DNA of 64,000 nucleotides from Rhodococcus sp. P-2 (GTDB taxonomy: Bacteria > Actinomycetota > Actinomycetes > Mycobacteriales > Mycobacteriaceae). Below are positions 10,180-19,900 of this stretch, one piece after another. The DNA lies in the NCBI RefSeq assembly GCF_016598535.1, contig NZ_CP066779.1, positions 2,976,001 through 3,040,000 of the forward strand. The letters are read 5' to 3'. Made by a program: the position numbers and the translations under genes. Below the pieces are notes generated by a model. It did no database searches, was not told the DNA's origin, and was given only the letters and a program-made list of their open reading frames with translations. Within the stretch, counting starts at the first letter, position 1. Every line of letters starts with the position of its first letter.

Positions 10180-12063
10180 ATGCGAGTAGGCCTTGCCACG
10201 GAGGACCGTCGCCGGTCCCGGGCAACCTTCCGGACAAAGGTCGTCGGCGCACTGGCAGCGATGCTGGTTCTGCCGATCGCCGCGGGCTTGACCACGGCCG
10301 GAACCGCGGCAGCCGCGCCGGCACCTGCTCAGGCCGCACCGGCCGCCACCCAGAACCCCACCGGTGCAGCGGTCACGAAGGTCGACTGGCTCAGCGAGCG
10401 TCGCGTCGCGCTGTGGGTGAACTCTCCCGCGATGGGCGCCCCGATTCAGGTGCAGATCCTGTTGGCCCGCGATTGGAACGTCAATCCGTCGGCCAGCTTC
10501 CCCTCGGTCTGGATGCTCGACGGTCTTCGCGCGACCGACAACGAGAACGCCTGGACCTACGAGACCGACGCCGAGTCCTTCTACGCGGACAAGAACGTCA
10601 ACGTCATCCTCCCGGTCGGCGGTCAGTCCAGCTTCTACTCCGACTGGCTCCAGCCCGACAACGGCAAGAACTACCAGTGGGAGACGTTCCTGACCAAGGA
10701 ACTGCCCCCCATCCTCGAAAAGGACTGGCGGACCACGCAGACACGCGGTGTCGTCGGACTGTCGATGGGCGGCACGTCCGCGATGTTCCTCACGGCGCGC
10801 AACCCCGGCTTCTTCAAGTTCGCTGCTTCGCTCTCCGGCATCCTCACCACGACTTCGCTCGGCATGCCTCAGGCAATCCAGTTCGCGATGACCGACGCCG
10901 GGGGATACAACTCCGCCGCAATGTGGGGACCCCCGTCCAACCCGCAGTGGGCCGCACATGATCCGTACGCGCTGGCCGAGAAGCTCAAGGGCGTCAGCCT
11001 GTACGTCTCGAGCGGTAGCGGTACGACCGGCCCCTACGACCAGCCGTCGGGAATTCCCGGTGTCAGCACCAACTACGCAGGTATGGGCCTCGAGATTCTC
11101 GCTCGCCTGACTTCGCAGACTTTCGCCACCAAGCTCAACCAGCTCGGTATCCCCGCACAGGTCAACTACCGCCCGTCCGGAACCCACTCGTGGCCGTACT
11201 GGCAGTTCGAGCTTCATCAGCTGTGGCCGCAGTTGGCCAACGCCATCGGCGTCGAGGTCGAGAAGCCGGCTTGTGGCACTTCGGGTGCGATCGGTGCGAC
11301 GGCCGCAGCCAACGGCTGGATCGGCGACTGCATCACCCCCGAGTACAGCGTCGCGGGTGGCCTGGCACAGGACTTCCGCAACGGTCGCATCTACTTCACC
11401 AGTGGAACGGGCGCCCAGCCTGTCGCCGGTCGTATCGCCGGCGCGTACATGAACACCGGAGCAGCGGCCGGCCCGCTCGGCTTCCCGCGTACCCCGGAAC
11501 TCGGTACCCCCGACGGACGCGGACGCTTCAACCACTTCCAGAACGGCTCCATCTACTGGACCCCGCAGACCGGCGCTCACCCCGTCAGCGGCGACATCCT
11601 CACCGAGTGGTCCGCACAGGGATGGGAAGGCGGCCCGCTCGGCTACCCGACTGCCGACGAGATCGCGACCCCCGGCAAGCCGGGCAAGGTTCAGGGATTC
11701 GAGATCGGCGCGATGTACAGCAGCGCCAACGGAACTCATGCCGTTCTCGGAATGATCATGGGCAAGTACGGCGAACTCGGTTGGGAAAACGGCTGGCTCG
11801 GATTCCCGAAGTCGAACGAGGTTCCGATCAAGGACAACGGACGCTTCACCGAGTTCGAGGGCGGCAACATCTACTGGAGCCCCGGCACCGGTGCATGGTC
11901 CGTCGAGAACGGCCCGCTGTTCGACGGTTGGAAGAGCGTCGGATACGAAGGCGGCCGCCTCGGATTCCCGATCAGTGACAAGTTCGACATTCCCGGTGGT
12001 GTCCAGCAGAACTTCCAGTTCGGCTACATCACGGTGATCGGTGACAAGACAGAAGTTCACTAA
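10180..12063 (+). CDS. Mycolyltransferase with C-terminal LGFP repeats
   Basis: A 627-residue exported protein in two parts. The N-terminal half is an antigen 85-type mycolyltransferase: signal peptide ending near AAAAPAPA (about 45), DGLRATDNENAW, SSFYSDW, nucleophile Ser195 in GLSMGGTS and His336 in GTHSWPYW. From about residue 365 to the end come LGFP repeats of roughly 50 residues, with cores GPLGFP, GPLGYP, GWLGFP and GRLGFP between about 432 and 595, plus a degenerate first unit. LGFP modules are found on PS1/Cop1-type mycolyltransferases and are thought to anchor proteins in the cell wall. The ATG at 10180 has AAGGAAAGAG upstream. It occupies the position of fbpD in M. tuberculosis but is about twice as long. 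Confidence 0.95.
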   Translation: MRVGLATEDRRRSRATFRTKVVGALAAMLVLPIAAGLTTAGTAAAAPAPAQAAPAATQNPTGAAVTKVDWLSERRVALWVNSPAMGAPIQVQILLARDWNVNPSASFPSVWMLDGLRATDNENAWTYETDAESFYADKNVNVILPVGGQSSFYSDWLQPDNGKNYQWETFLTKELPPILEKDWRTTQTRGVVGLSMGGTSAMFLTARNPGFFKFAASLSGILTTTSLGMPQAIQFAMTDAGGYNSAAMWGPPSNPQWAAHDPYALAEKLKGVSLYVSSGSGTTGPYDQPSGIPGVSTNYAGMGLEILARLTSQTFATKLNQLGIPAQVNYRPSGTHSWPYWQFELHQLWPQLANAIGVEVEKPACGTSGAIGATAAANGWIGDCITPEYSVAGGLAQDFRNGRIYFTSGTGAQPVAGRIAGAYMNTGAAAGPLGFPRTPELGTPDGRGRFNHFQNGSIYWTPQTGAHPVSGDILTEWSAQGWEGGPLGYPTADEIATPGKPGKVQGFEIGAMYSSANGTHAVLGMIMGKYGELGWENGWLGFPKSNEVPIKDNGRFTEFEGGNIYWSPGTGAWSVENGPLFDGWKSVGYEGGRLGFPISDKFDIPGGVQQNFQFGYITVIGDKTEVH

Positions 12064-12074
12064 CTCACAGTGGT

Positions 12075-12119
12075 GCACGACGGGCGGGCCCGATCACGGA
12101 TCGGTGCCCGCCCGCGTGC
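12075..12119 (+). terminator. Strong terminator hairpin after the LGFP mycolyltransferase gene
   Basis: GCACG, then CGGGCGGGC, then CCGATC pair in order with GATCGG, GCCCGCCCG and CGTGC, leaving small bulges and a three-base loop. It starts 11 bases after the stop codon. GTTGCGT follows rather than a run of T. Confidence 0.8.
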
Positions 12120-12169
12120 GTTGCGTAACCTGTTGATGGACTTTCGACTGAAGGCAAGGACGGACATTG

Positions 12170-12721
12170 ATGTCGCTTTTCTCGGGTAACCGAAACACTT
12201 GTGCACGCGCGATCGCGGTCGGCGCCTTGGCGCTCGCCACGGGTGGCGCACTGGTCGCGTGCGGTAGTGACGACTCCACTGCAACCTCCAATCCGGTCAC
12301 CACGACGTCCGCTGCGGCTTCGTCCTCGAGCGGTTCGGCGTCTGCGTCCGCCTCTGCGACCACGACGGCGTCGGCTGCGCCCACCAGTCCGGGAGCAGCG
12401 GCCACCGCGCCGCCGGAGCAGCCGCAGAGCATCGAAGGCTTCCCGGGTCCCACAGTCGTCGAGGTCAGTCCCGAGGCTCAGAAGTTCCTCGACGGACTGA
12501 AGGCGAAGGGCATCACCCCGGCCGGTGACGGAAGCATCGCCGTCAACACAGCCAATTACATCTGTGCTGCCGGTCCTCAGACCGACGACGAGGTCCTGAC
12601 CTTCGTGACTGCCTTCGTCGGCCAGGAAGCGTCTGCGGAAGGCAAGCAGATCACTCCCGAGCAGGCAGGTGCGAACGCTCAGATCTACGTCGACGTCGCC
12701 AACGCCACCTACTGCAAGTAG
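12170..12721 (+). CDS. DUF732-like lipoprotein
   Basis: A 183-residue exported protein. After a short basic N-terminus a hydrophobic segment ends in a lipobox LVAC, so Cys is expected to be lipid-modified and the protein tethered to the membrane. A low-complexity Ser/Ala/Thr linker follows (about 30-90). The C-terminal half (EAQKFLDGLKAKGITP ... ANYICAAG ... YVDVANATYCK) has the two cysteines and helical spacing of the DUF732 family, which has no assigned function. The ATG at 12170 has AAGGACGG upstream. The cutinase-like gene starts 9 bases after the stop, so they probably form one unit. Confidence 0.75.
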   Translation: MSLFSGNRNTCARAIAVGALALATGGALVACGSDDSTATSNPVTTTSAAASSSSGSASASASATTTASAAPTSPGAAATAPPEQPQSIEGFPGPTVVEVSPEAQKFLDGLKAKGITPAGDGSIAVNTANYICAAGPQTDDEVLTFVTAFVGQEASAEGKQITPEQAGANAQIYVDVANATYCK

Positions 12722-12730
12722 GCGCGGGTC

Positions 12731-13684
12731 ATGGCGAGGTCTGGAAAGCGTCGTGGGTGCCTGATCCCGCTGCTGATCATTCTTGTGGTCGCAGCGGTCG
12801 TGATCGGCGGTTGGTACATCCTGGCCGGGCGGGTGCCTTCGCCGACTCCGATCCCGCCGAGTCCGGAGCCGCCGGTGTCTCAGCCGGCCAGTTGCCCCGA
12901 TGTCCAGGTAGTAGCCATACCGGGTACGTGGGAGTCGAGCGCTACCGACGACCCGTACAACCCGACGGCCAATCCGGCGTCGTTGATGCTGAACGTGACC
13001 CGTCCTCTGCAGGAGCAGTTCGATACTTCGAGGGCCGACGTCTACACCGTTCCGTACGTCGCACAGTTTTCGAATCCGGTTGCGATCCCGCCGGACGGAC
13101 AGCAGTCCTACAACAACAGTCGGGCGGCGGGAACTGCTGCCACTAACGACTTTCTGATGAAGCGGCACGCCGAGTGCCCGCTCACGAGCTACGTCCTGAC
13201 CGGATTTTCCCAGGGCGCGGTGATCGCGGGTGACGTCGCCGCGAGCATCGGTGACGGTACCGGTGCGGTACCGGCCGATCTGGTTCTCGGCGTCGGCTTG
13301 ATTGCCGACGGTCGACGCGATCCGGCGTTCGGGAACACCGTTGGCCCGAGCGTTGCCGGTGTGGGTGCCGAGCTGTCACTGAACGGGCTGAAACTTCCCG
13401 GTCTCACGATGACCGGCCCGAGGCCCGGCGGGTTCGGTGACCTCAACGATCGGACCTATCAGATATGCGCGCCCAGTGACGGTATCTGCGACGCTCCGGC
13501 CGCCGCTCTCAATCCGACCAACTGGCTGAGTTCGGCGCCGCGCCTGCTCGAGTACTACAACAACCCTGTGCACGCGATGTACAACTCCTTCCAAGTCGAT
13601 CCGAACGGCACGACGGCCACCCAATGGATGGCACAGTGGGCTGCGGAGAAGATCGACGCCGCGCCGACGCCGCCCCACAGTTGA
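12731..13684 (+). CDS. Cutinase-family lipase/esterase (Rv3802c-like)
   Basis: A 317-residue serine hydrolase with one N-terminal membrane helix (LIPLLIILVVAAVVIGGWYI) and a short proline-rich linker before the catalytic domain. The nucleophile is Ser160 in TGFSQGAV. DGICDAP carries the probable acid and NPVHAMYNSF the histidine; these cysteines probably make the family's disulfide. M. tuberculosis Rv3802c, at the same position between the mycolyltransferases and fadD32, is an essential phospholipase/thioesterase linked to mycolate and envelope-lipid balance. The same role is likely here by synteny. Confidence 0.88.
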   Translation: MARSGKRRGCLIPLLIILVVAAVVIGGWYILAGRVPSPTPIPPSPEPPVSQPASCPDVQVVAIPGTWESSATDDPYNPTANPASLMLNVTRPLQEQFDTSRADVYTVPYVAQFSNPVAIPPDGQQSYNNSRAAGTAATNDFLMKRHAECPLTSYVLTGFSQGAVIAGDVAASIGDGTGAVPADLVLGVGLIADGRRDPAFGNTVGPSVAGVGAELSLNGLKLPGLTMTGPRPGGFGDLNDRTYQICAPSDGICDAPAAALNPTNWLSSAPRLLEYYNNPVHAMYNSFQVDPNGTTATQWMAQWAAEKIDAAPTPPHS

Positions 13685-13890
13685 GTCACCGCCGCACTGT
13701 TGATTCGTCACAATCGGGCGTCTCGGGAGTTCGCTCGCGGGTAATCTGCTCGTTTGGTCCCGGTAGAGTGCTGCACGGTCCGGGGGCTTCCTCTACAGTG
13801 CTGTCACGTAAGTGACTGGCGAGTAGGTTCGATTTGTCCGGTTTCGAAGTCCGAGTACGACGTACGTGTCCATCACAGGAGAATCGTTAT

Positions 13891-14886
13891 ATGAGTTCCA
13901 CCCACGGCAGCGATGCCCTACGCAAATTCCGGTTTGCGGCCGGTGGCGAGGGCAACGCCGAAGAGGGTGGTGCGCGACGCTTCGTCAAGCTTGCGCAGAA
14001 GGCCGAGGAACTCGGCTACGACTCGTTCATGATTCCGGACCACCTGGGTAATCAGGTCGGCCCGATCGCCGCTCTGGGAGCGCTCGCGGTGGCCACGGAC
14101 AAGATTCGTCTCGGCACTGCCGTGTTGGCCAACGGCTTCCGTCATCCTGCTGTGCTCGCGAAGGACGCGGCGACCATCGACGTGCTGTCCGGTGGTCGAC
14201 TCGAACTCGGTATCGGCGCAGGCTGGATGAAGGAAGAGTTCGACAAGGGCGGTATCGCCTACGAAAGCCCCGGCGTTCGAATCGAGAAACTCGAGGAGTC
14301 TCTGCAGATTCTCGACACACTGCTGCGCGGGCAGGAATGCACCTTCGAAGGCAAGCACTATCAGGTGCGTGGTCTCAAGGGCAGCCCGCGACCGCGGCAG
14401 GGCCCGCGGCCGCCGATCATCGTCGGTGGCGGCGGACCGAAGATGCTCGCTCTCGCCGCGAAGTACGCGGACATCATCTCGGTCGCCACACCGACCAACC
14501 GTGACGGGCGACTTCTGCTCTCCGGAATCACGATGGAAAAGACCATCGAACGTGTCGAGCGCATCCGCGAAGCTGCCGGCGAGCGTTTCGATGAGATCGA
14601 ACTCAACTGGACCATCACCATGATCATGATCACCGACGACCGAGAGCAGGCTGCCGAGATGGCAATCGCCGCTCTGGACCAAGGTTTTCCGCCGAACATC
14701 GAAGTGGATCGTAAGCTGAGCGTGGAGGAGTTGCTGAACTCTCCATACCTGGCTGTGGGCACTTTCGAGGAGATCGCAGACCAGATTCGACTGGTCCGCG
14801 AGAAGACGTCGATGTCGTATGTGGGGGTCTTCCCGACGCAGATGGAAGCGTTCGCCCCGATCATCCCGTTACTGGCGGGCGAGTAG
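13891..14886 (+). CDS. Luciferase-like (LLM class) flavin-dependent oxidoreductase
   Basis: A 331-residue protein of the bacterial luciferase-like fold, probably using F420 or FMN. Blocks seen are FVKLAQKAEELGYDSFMIPDH, IRLGTAVLANGFRHPAVLAKDAATIDVLSGGRLELGIGAGW and PPIIVGGGGPKMLALAAKYADIIS. The ATG at 13891 follows AGGAGA by nine bases; the frame extends to 13834 without ribosome site. It lies between the cutinase-like gene and fadD32, where M. tuberculosis has nothing. Its substrate is unknown. It could act on an envelope lipid or be an unrelated insertion; about 200 non-coding bases on each side suggest an independent transcript. Confidence 0.88.
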   Translation: MSSTHGSDALRKFRFAAGGEGNAEEGGARRFVKLAQKAEELGYDSFMIPDHLGNQVGPIAALGALAVATDKIRLGTAVLANGFRHPAVLAKDAATIDVLSGGRLELGIGAGWMKEEFDKGGIAYESPGVRIEKLEESLQILDTLLRGQECTFEGKHYQVRGLKGSPRPRQGPRPPIIVGGGGPKMLALAAKYADIISVATPTNRDGRLLLSGITMEKTIERVERIREAAGERFDEIELNWTITMIMITDDREQAAEMAIAALDQGFPPNIEVDRKLSVEELLNSPYLAVGTFEEIADQIRLVREKTSMSYVGVFPTQMEAFAPIIPLLAGE

Positions 14887-15068
14887 GCCGGAGAATACGG
14901 ACGATGCGAATCTGTAACATATCGATGGTTTGGGATCGATGAAGTGATTCAGGTGAGTTGCGCACAAAGTGCGATTCGATTGATCGAAGATGGACCCGAG
15001 AGAGCGAAGGAAGTCTGGGGCGCAGGCATGAAAGACAGTGCTTGTGTGATCGCTTCGGAGGAGATGGA

Positions 15069-16958
15069 ATGAACGCGCTGTTCGATGGCTTTCTCGACGA
15101 GAAGGGCCAGATCCGCCTGCAACCAGGCTTCACGCTGGTCGACTACGTCGAGCAACACTCGCGTGTCAACGCGGACGAGCTCGCGTATCGGTACATCGAT
15201 TACTCACGCGAACGTGACGGTGAAGCCCTGGAGCTGACCTGGGAGCAGTTCGGTGTGCGTCTGCGCGCTGTTGCGGCCCGTCTGCAGCAGGTCACCAAGC
15301 GTGGCGACCGTGTCGCGATTCTTGCTCCGCAGGGACTCGACTACGTCATTTCGTTCTTCGCCGCCATCCAGGCCGGTTCCATCGCGGTGCCGCTCTTCGA
15401 TCCGGACGAGCCCGGGCACACCGACCGTCTTCACGCTGTTCTCGGTGACTGCAAGCCGACTGCGATTCTGACTGCCGCATCGTCGGCGGCCGGTGTTCGT
15501 CAGTTGTTCCGCTCGCTTCCCGCTGCCGAGCGTCCGCGCATCATCGCCGTCGACGCGATTCCCGACACCGTCGGTGAGACGTGGGTTCGTCCAGACATCG
15601 AACTCGACGACATCGCGTACCTGCAGTACACCTCCGGTTCGACCCGAGTTCCCGCCGGCGTGGAGATCACCCACCGCGCAGTCGGAACGAACGCGCTCCA
15701 GATGGTCGACTCGATCGAACTCAACGAGGACTCACGCGGCGTCACGTGGCTGCCGCTGTTCCACGACATGGGCCTGCTGACGGTCATCCTGCCTGCTCTG
15801 GGCGGCAAGTACATCACCATCATGAGCCCGCGTGCTTTCGTGCAGCGGCCGTACCGGTGGATCAAGGAACTGGCTGCGGTCTCCGACGGCGCCGGCACCT
15901 TCGCTGCCGCTCCCAACTTCGCTTTCGAGCACGCCGCCGCACGCGGCCTGCCGAAGGATGGCGAGACCCTCGACCTGAGCAATGTCATCGGACTGATCAA
16001 CGGCAGTGAGCCGGTCACGACGTCGTCGATGCGCAAGTTCAACGACGCTTTTGCTCAGTACGGTCTGCCCAAGACTGCGATCAAGCCGTCTTACGGCATG
16101 GCCGAAGCGACGCTCTTCGTCTCCTCGACCAAGCATTCCGACGAGGCCAAGGTCATCTACGTCGACCGCACGGAACTCAACAAGGGCCGCATGGTCATCG
16201 TCGACCAGTACTCCGAGAACGCCATCGCGCAGGTCTCCTGTGGGTACGTCTCGCGTAGTCAGTGGGCGGCGATCGTCGATCCCGAGACGCTGACCGAGGT
16301 CCCCGACAATCACGTCGGTGAAATCTGGTTGCACGGCGAGAACATCGGCATCGGCTACTGGGGACGCCCCGACGAGACGGCGGAGACCTTCCACAACAAG
16401 CTGGACAACCGGCTGAGCGAAGACAGTCACACCGAGGGCACGCCCGCGGATGCCAACTGGATGCGTACCGGCGACTTCGGCGTCTACGTCGACGGCGAGC
16501 TGTACATCACCGGTCGCGTCAAGGACCTCGTGATCGTCGACGGCCGCAATCATTACCCGCAGGATCTCGAGGCTTCGGCTCAGGAAGCCAGCCCCGCCCT
16601 GCGCCCCGGCTTCATCGCTGCGTTTGCCGTGCCGGCCAACCAGCTGCCCTCCGTCGTGTTCTCCAACACGCATTCGGGTCTGAAGTTCGACGACGACGAT
16701 TCCTCGGAGCAGTTGGTCATCGTGGCCGAGCGTGCTCCCGGCGCAGGCAAGGCCGATCCGCAGCCGATCGCGGACACCGTGCGTGCGGCGATTTCTTCCC
16801 GTCACGGCGTTACAGCCCGAGACATCCTGCTCGTTCCTGCCGGTTCGATTCCGCGAACGTCCAGCGGCAAGATCGCTCGCCGCGCATGTAAGGCGAGCTA
16901 TATCGAGGGAACGCTGCGAGGCGGCTATCAGCAGACCGCATTCCCCGATAGCGTTTGA
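15069..16958 (+). CDS. fadD32: Long-chain fatty acyl-AMP ligase FadD32
   Basis: Activates the long meromycolic chain as acyl-adenylate and loads it onto the N-terminal carrier domain of Pks13. The 629-residue protein has the adenylation motifs [15 protein letters not shown] (phosphate loop), [18 protein letters not shown] and the C-terminal lysine region [14 protein letters not shown]. The insertion typical of acyl-AMP ligases and the length match FadD32 (637 in M. tuberculosis). The ATG at 15069 is preceded by GGAGGAGATGG. It is first in the fadD32-pks13-accD4 condensation operon, with a 182-base leader containing no clear operator. Confidence 0.96.
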   Translation: MNALFDGFLDEKGQIRLQPGFTLVDYVEQHSRVNADELAYRYIDYSRERDGEALELTWEQFGVRLRAVAARLQQVTKRGDRVAILAPQGLDYVISFFAAIQAGSIAVPLFDPDEPGHTDRLHAVLGDCKPTAILTAASSAAGVRQLFRSLPAAERPRIIAVDAIPDTVGETWVRPDIELDDIAYLQYTSGSTRVPAGVEITHRAVGTNALQMVDSIELNEDSRGVTWLPLFHDMGLLTVILPALGGKYITIMSPRAFVQRPYRWIKELAAVSDGAGTFAAAPNFAFEHAAARGLPKDGETLDLSNVIGLINGSEPVTTSSMRKFNDAFAQYGLPKTAIKPSYGMAEATLFVSSTKHSDEAKVIYVDRTELNKGRMVIVDQYSENAIAQVSCGYVSRSQWAAIVDPETLTEVPDNHVGEIWLHGENIGIGYWGRPDETAETFHNKLDNRLSEDSHTEGTPADANWMRTGDFGVYVDGELYITGRVKDLVIVDGRNHYPQDLEASAQEASPALRPGFIAAFAVPANQLPSVVFSNTHSGLKFDDDDSSEQLVIVAERAPGAGKADPQPIADTVRAAISSRHGVTARDILLVPAGSIPRTSSGKIARRACKASYIEGTLRGGYQQTAFPDSV

Positions 16959-16995
16959 GGAGCAGTCCCTTCATGATCGGTGGCTTGGTGAGTTG

Positions 16996-19900
16996 ATGGT
17001 TGAACAAGATGGTGTGCAGAGCAAAGACGTCGTGAGCGAGATGAGTGTCGCGCAGTTGCGTGAGTGGCTTCGCAACTGGATCGCCGACGCGACCGGTCAG
17101 CCGGTGTCGACGATTGTGGACGACCGGCCGCTGGACGAGTTCGGACTCGCCTCGCGGGACGCAGTTGCTCTGAGCGGAGACATCGAGGATCTGCTCGGTG
17201 TCACGCTGACCGCCACGATCGTCTACCAACACCCCACCATCGCCTCGCTGGCTACTCGGATCATCGAAGGTGAGCCCGAGGCGCCGGAGGAGACCGTCGA
17301 CGCGTCGTACTACGTCTCAGGCGCCACGACGGACGCCCACGACATCGCCATCGTCGGACTGTCCACACGATTCCCCGGTGCCGGGCATACGCCTTCGGAC
17401 ATGTGGGAAATGCTGGCGGCCGGACGCGACGGCATCAGCGACCTCCCCGAGGACCGCTGGGCCGAGTTCATGTCGGATCCCGCCATCAAGGCCGCGGTCG
17501 AGAACGCCAACACCAAGGGCGGGTACCTCGACGACGTCAAGGGCTTCGACGCCGAGTTCTTCGCGATGTCTCCGCTCGAGGTCGTCAACGTCGATCCGCA
17601 GCAGCGCCTCGCCCTGGAACTCGCGTGGGAAGCGCTCGAGCACGCACGCATTCCGGCCAGCGGGCTCAAGGGCAAGCAGGTCGGTGTTTTCATCGGCAGT
17701 TCCGCCAACGACTACCAGCTGCTCGCGGTCAGTGATCCGACGACGGCGCACCCGTACGCACTGACCGGAACGTCGACGGCCATCGTCGCGAACCGGGTTT
17801 CGTACTTCTTCGACTTCCGTGGACCGTCCATCGCTCTGGACACCGCCTGCTCGTCGTCGTTGGTTGCCGTTCACGAGGCTGTGCGTTCGCTGCGTAGTGG
17901 TGATTCCGACATCGCGCTGGCCGGTGGCGTCAACATGCTGCTGGCCCCTCCCGGAACCCTCGGTTTCGACCAGACCGGGATGCTCGCTCCCGACGGCAAA
18001 CTGCGTGCCTTCTCCGCACAGGCTCAGGGAATCGTTCGCAGTGAGGGCGGCGGACTCGTCGTGCTCAAGCGTCTCGAAGACGCCGAGCGTGACGGCGATT
18101 CCATCCTCGCGGTGATCGCCGGATCCGCGATCAATCAGGACGGCCGTTCCAACGGTCTGCTCGCACCCAATCCCGATGCCCAGGCCGACGTGCTGCGTTT
18201 CGCGTACCGCGACGCCGGCATCCTGCCGACCACCGTCGACTACATCGAGGCACACGGGACGGGTACCGATCTCGGTGATCCGATCGAGGCCGACGCGCTC
18301 AGCCGTGTCGTCGGTCGTGGCCGTGACGACGACAAGCCGGCACTGCTCGGTAGTGCGAAGACCAACTTCGGGCACCTGGAGGCAGCGGCAGGCGCCGCCG
18401 GCCTGATCAAGGTCGTTCTGGCGATGCAGGAAAACAAGATTCCCGCGACGATCAACTACCTGGGTCCGAACCCGCACATCGACTTCGAGAAGGCGCACCT
18501 GCAGGTGACGCCCGAGGCCACCGATTGGCCGCGTTACACCGGCAAGGCTGTCGCCGGTGTTTCCGGTTTCGGTTTCGGTGGTACCAACGCGCACGTCGTC
18601 GTCAAGGAATACGTGCCTGCCGAGACGGTAGTGGATGCCCCTGTCGTCGATGCACCTGTGGAAGACGAGAGCACCGTTGTGCTGGCTGTGTCCGGTGCGC
18701 TGCCGTCGCGTCGTCGCCGCGCAGCTGCAGATCTGGCCGACTGGCTCGAAACCGAAGAGGGAAGCAAGACGCCCCTCGCCGACGTCGCCCGCACACTTGC
18801 GCGTCGCAACCACGGCCGCTCGCGTGCCGCTGTTCTGGCGAAGACGCGGTCCGAGGCCATCAGCTCGCTGCGCGGCGTCGCCGCGGGCAAGCCGGCCCAG
18901 GGAGTCTTCTCGGCCGACTCGCCGTCGCCCAAGGGCGCGGTGTGGGTGTTCTCGGGCTTCGGCTCGCAGCACCGCAAGATGGCCAAGCAGCTCTACACGG
19001 AGAACTCGGCTTTCAAGGCAGCCGTCGACGAGGTCGACGCGCTGATCCAGGACGAGGCCGGTTACTCGATGGTCGAGATGTTCCTCGACGATGCAATCGA
19101 GTACAACGTCGAGACCGCACAGGTGGGAATCTTCACCATCCAGGTCGGTCTTGCCGCGTTGCTGCGTCACCACGGCGCCGAGGCCGAAGCCGTGGTTCCG
19201 CACTCGATGGGTGAGGCCGCTGCTGCGTACGTTTCCGGTGGCCTGAACCTGGAAGACGCTGTCCGCGTGATCTGTTCACGTTCACGGCTGATGGGTGAGG
19301 CCGAGGGCGCGCTAGTCGGCGACGACATCCGTCTGATGGCACTGCTCGAGTACAGCGCATCCGAGATCGAGGCGTTGCTGCCCACGTACCCCAAGCTCGA
19401 GGTCTGCGTCTACGCAGCTCCGACGCACACGGTGATCGGTGGACCGCAGCCGGACATCGAGGCGATCGTCGCGGCCGCCGAGGCTGACGGCAAGATGGCG
19501 CGTGTCCTGCAGACCAAGGGTGCCAGCCATACTTCGCAGGTAGATCCGTTGCTCGGTGAGCTTGCCGCGGAGTTGGCCGGTATCGAGCCGACGACGTTGA
19601 AGCTCGGTGTCTACTCGTCCGTCGACAAGGACACCTTCTATCGTCCCGGCCACGAGCCGATCCATCAAGAGGCGTACTGGGTCAAGGGTCTTCGCCACAG
19701 CGTGTACTTCACCAACGCGGTGCGCGGTGCGGTTGCCCACGGCCACACCACCTTCGTCGAGCTCGCACCCAACCCGGTGACGCTGATGTCGGTGGCGGCT
19801 ACCGCTTTCGATTCGGGTCTGCACGACATGGAGCTCATCCAGACGCTCAAGCGTAAGGAAGACGAGTCCGCGGGTGTGCTTGCCGCTCTCGCGCAGCTGT

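Noticed and set aside
13803..13816. GTCAC-GTAA-GTGAC inverted repeat upstream of the luciferase-like gene
   Set aside because: Five-base arms are weak evidence on their own and no matched site was found at a neighbouring gene.
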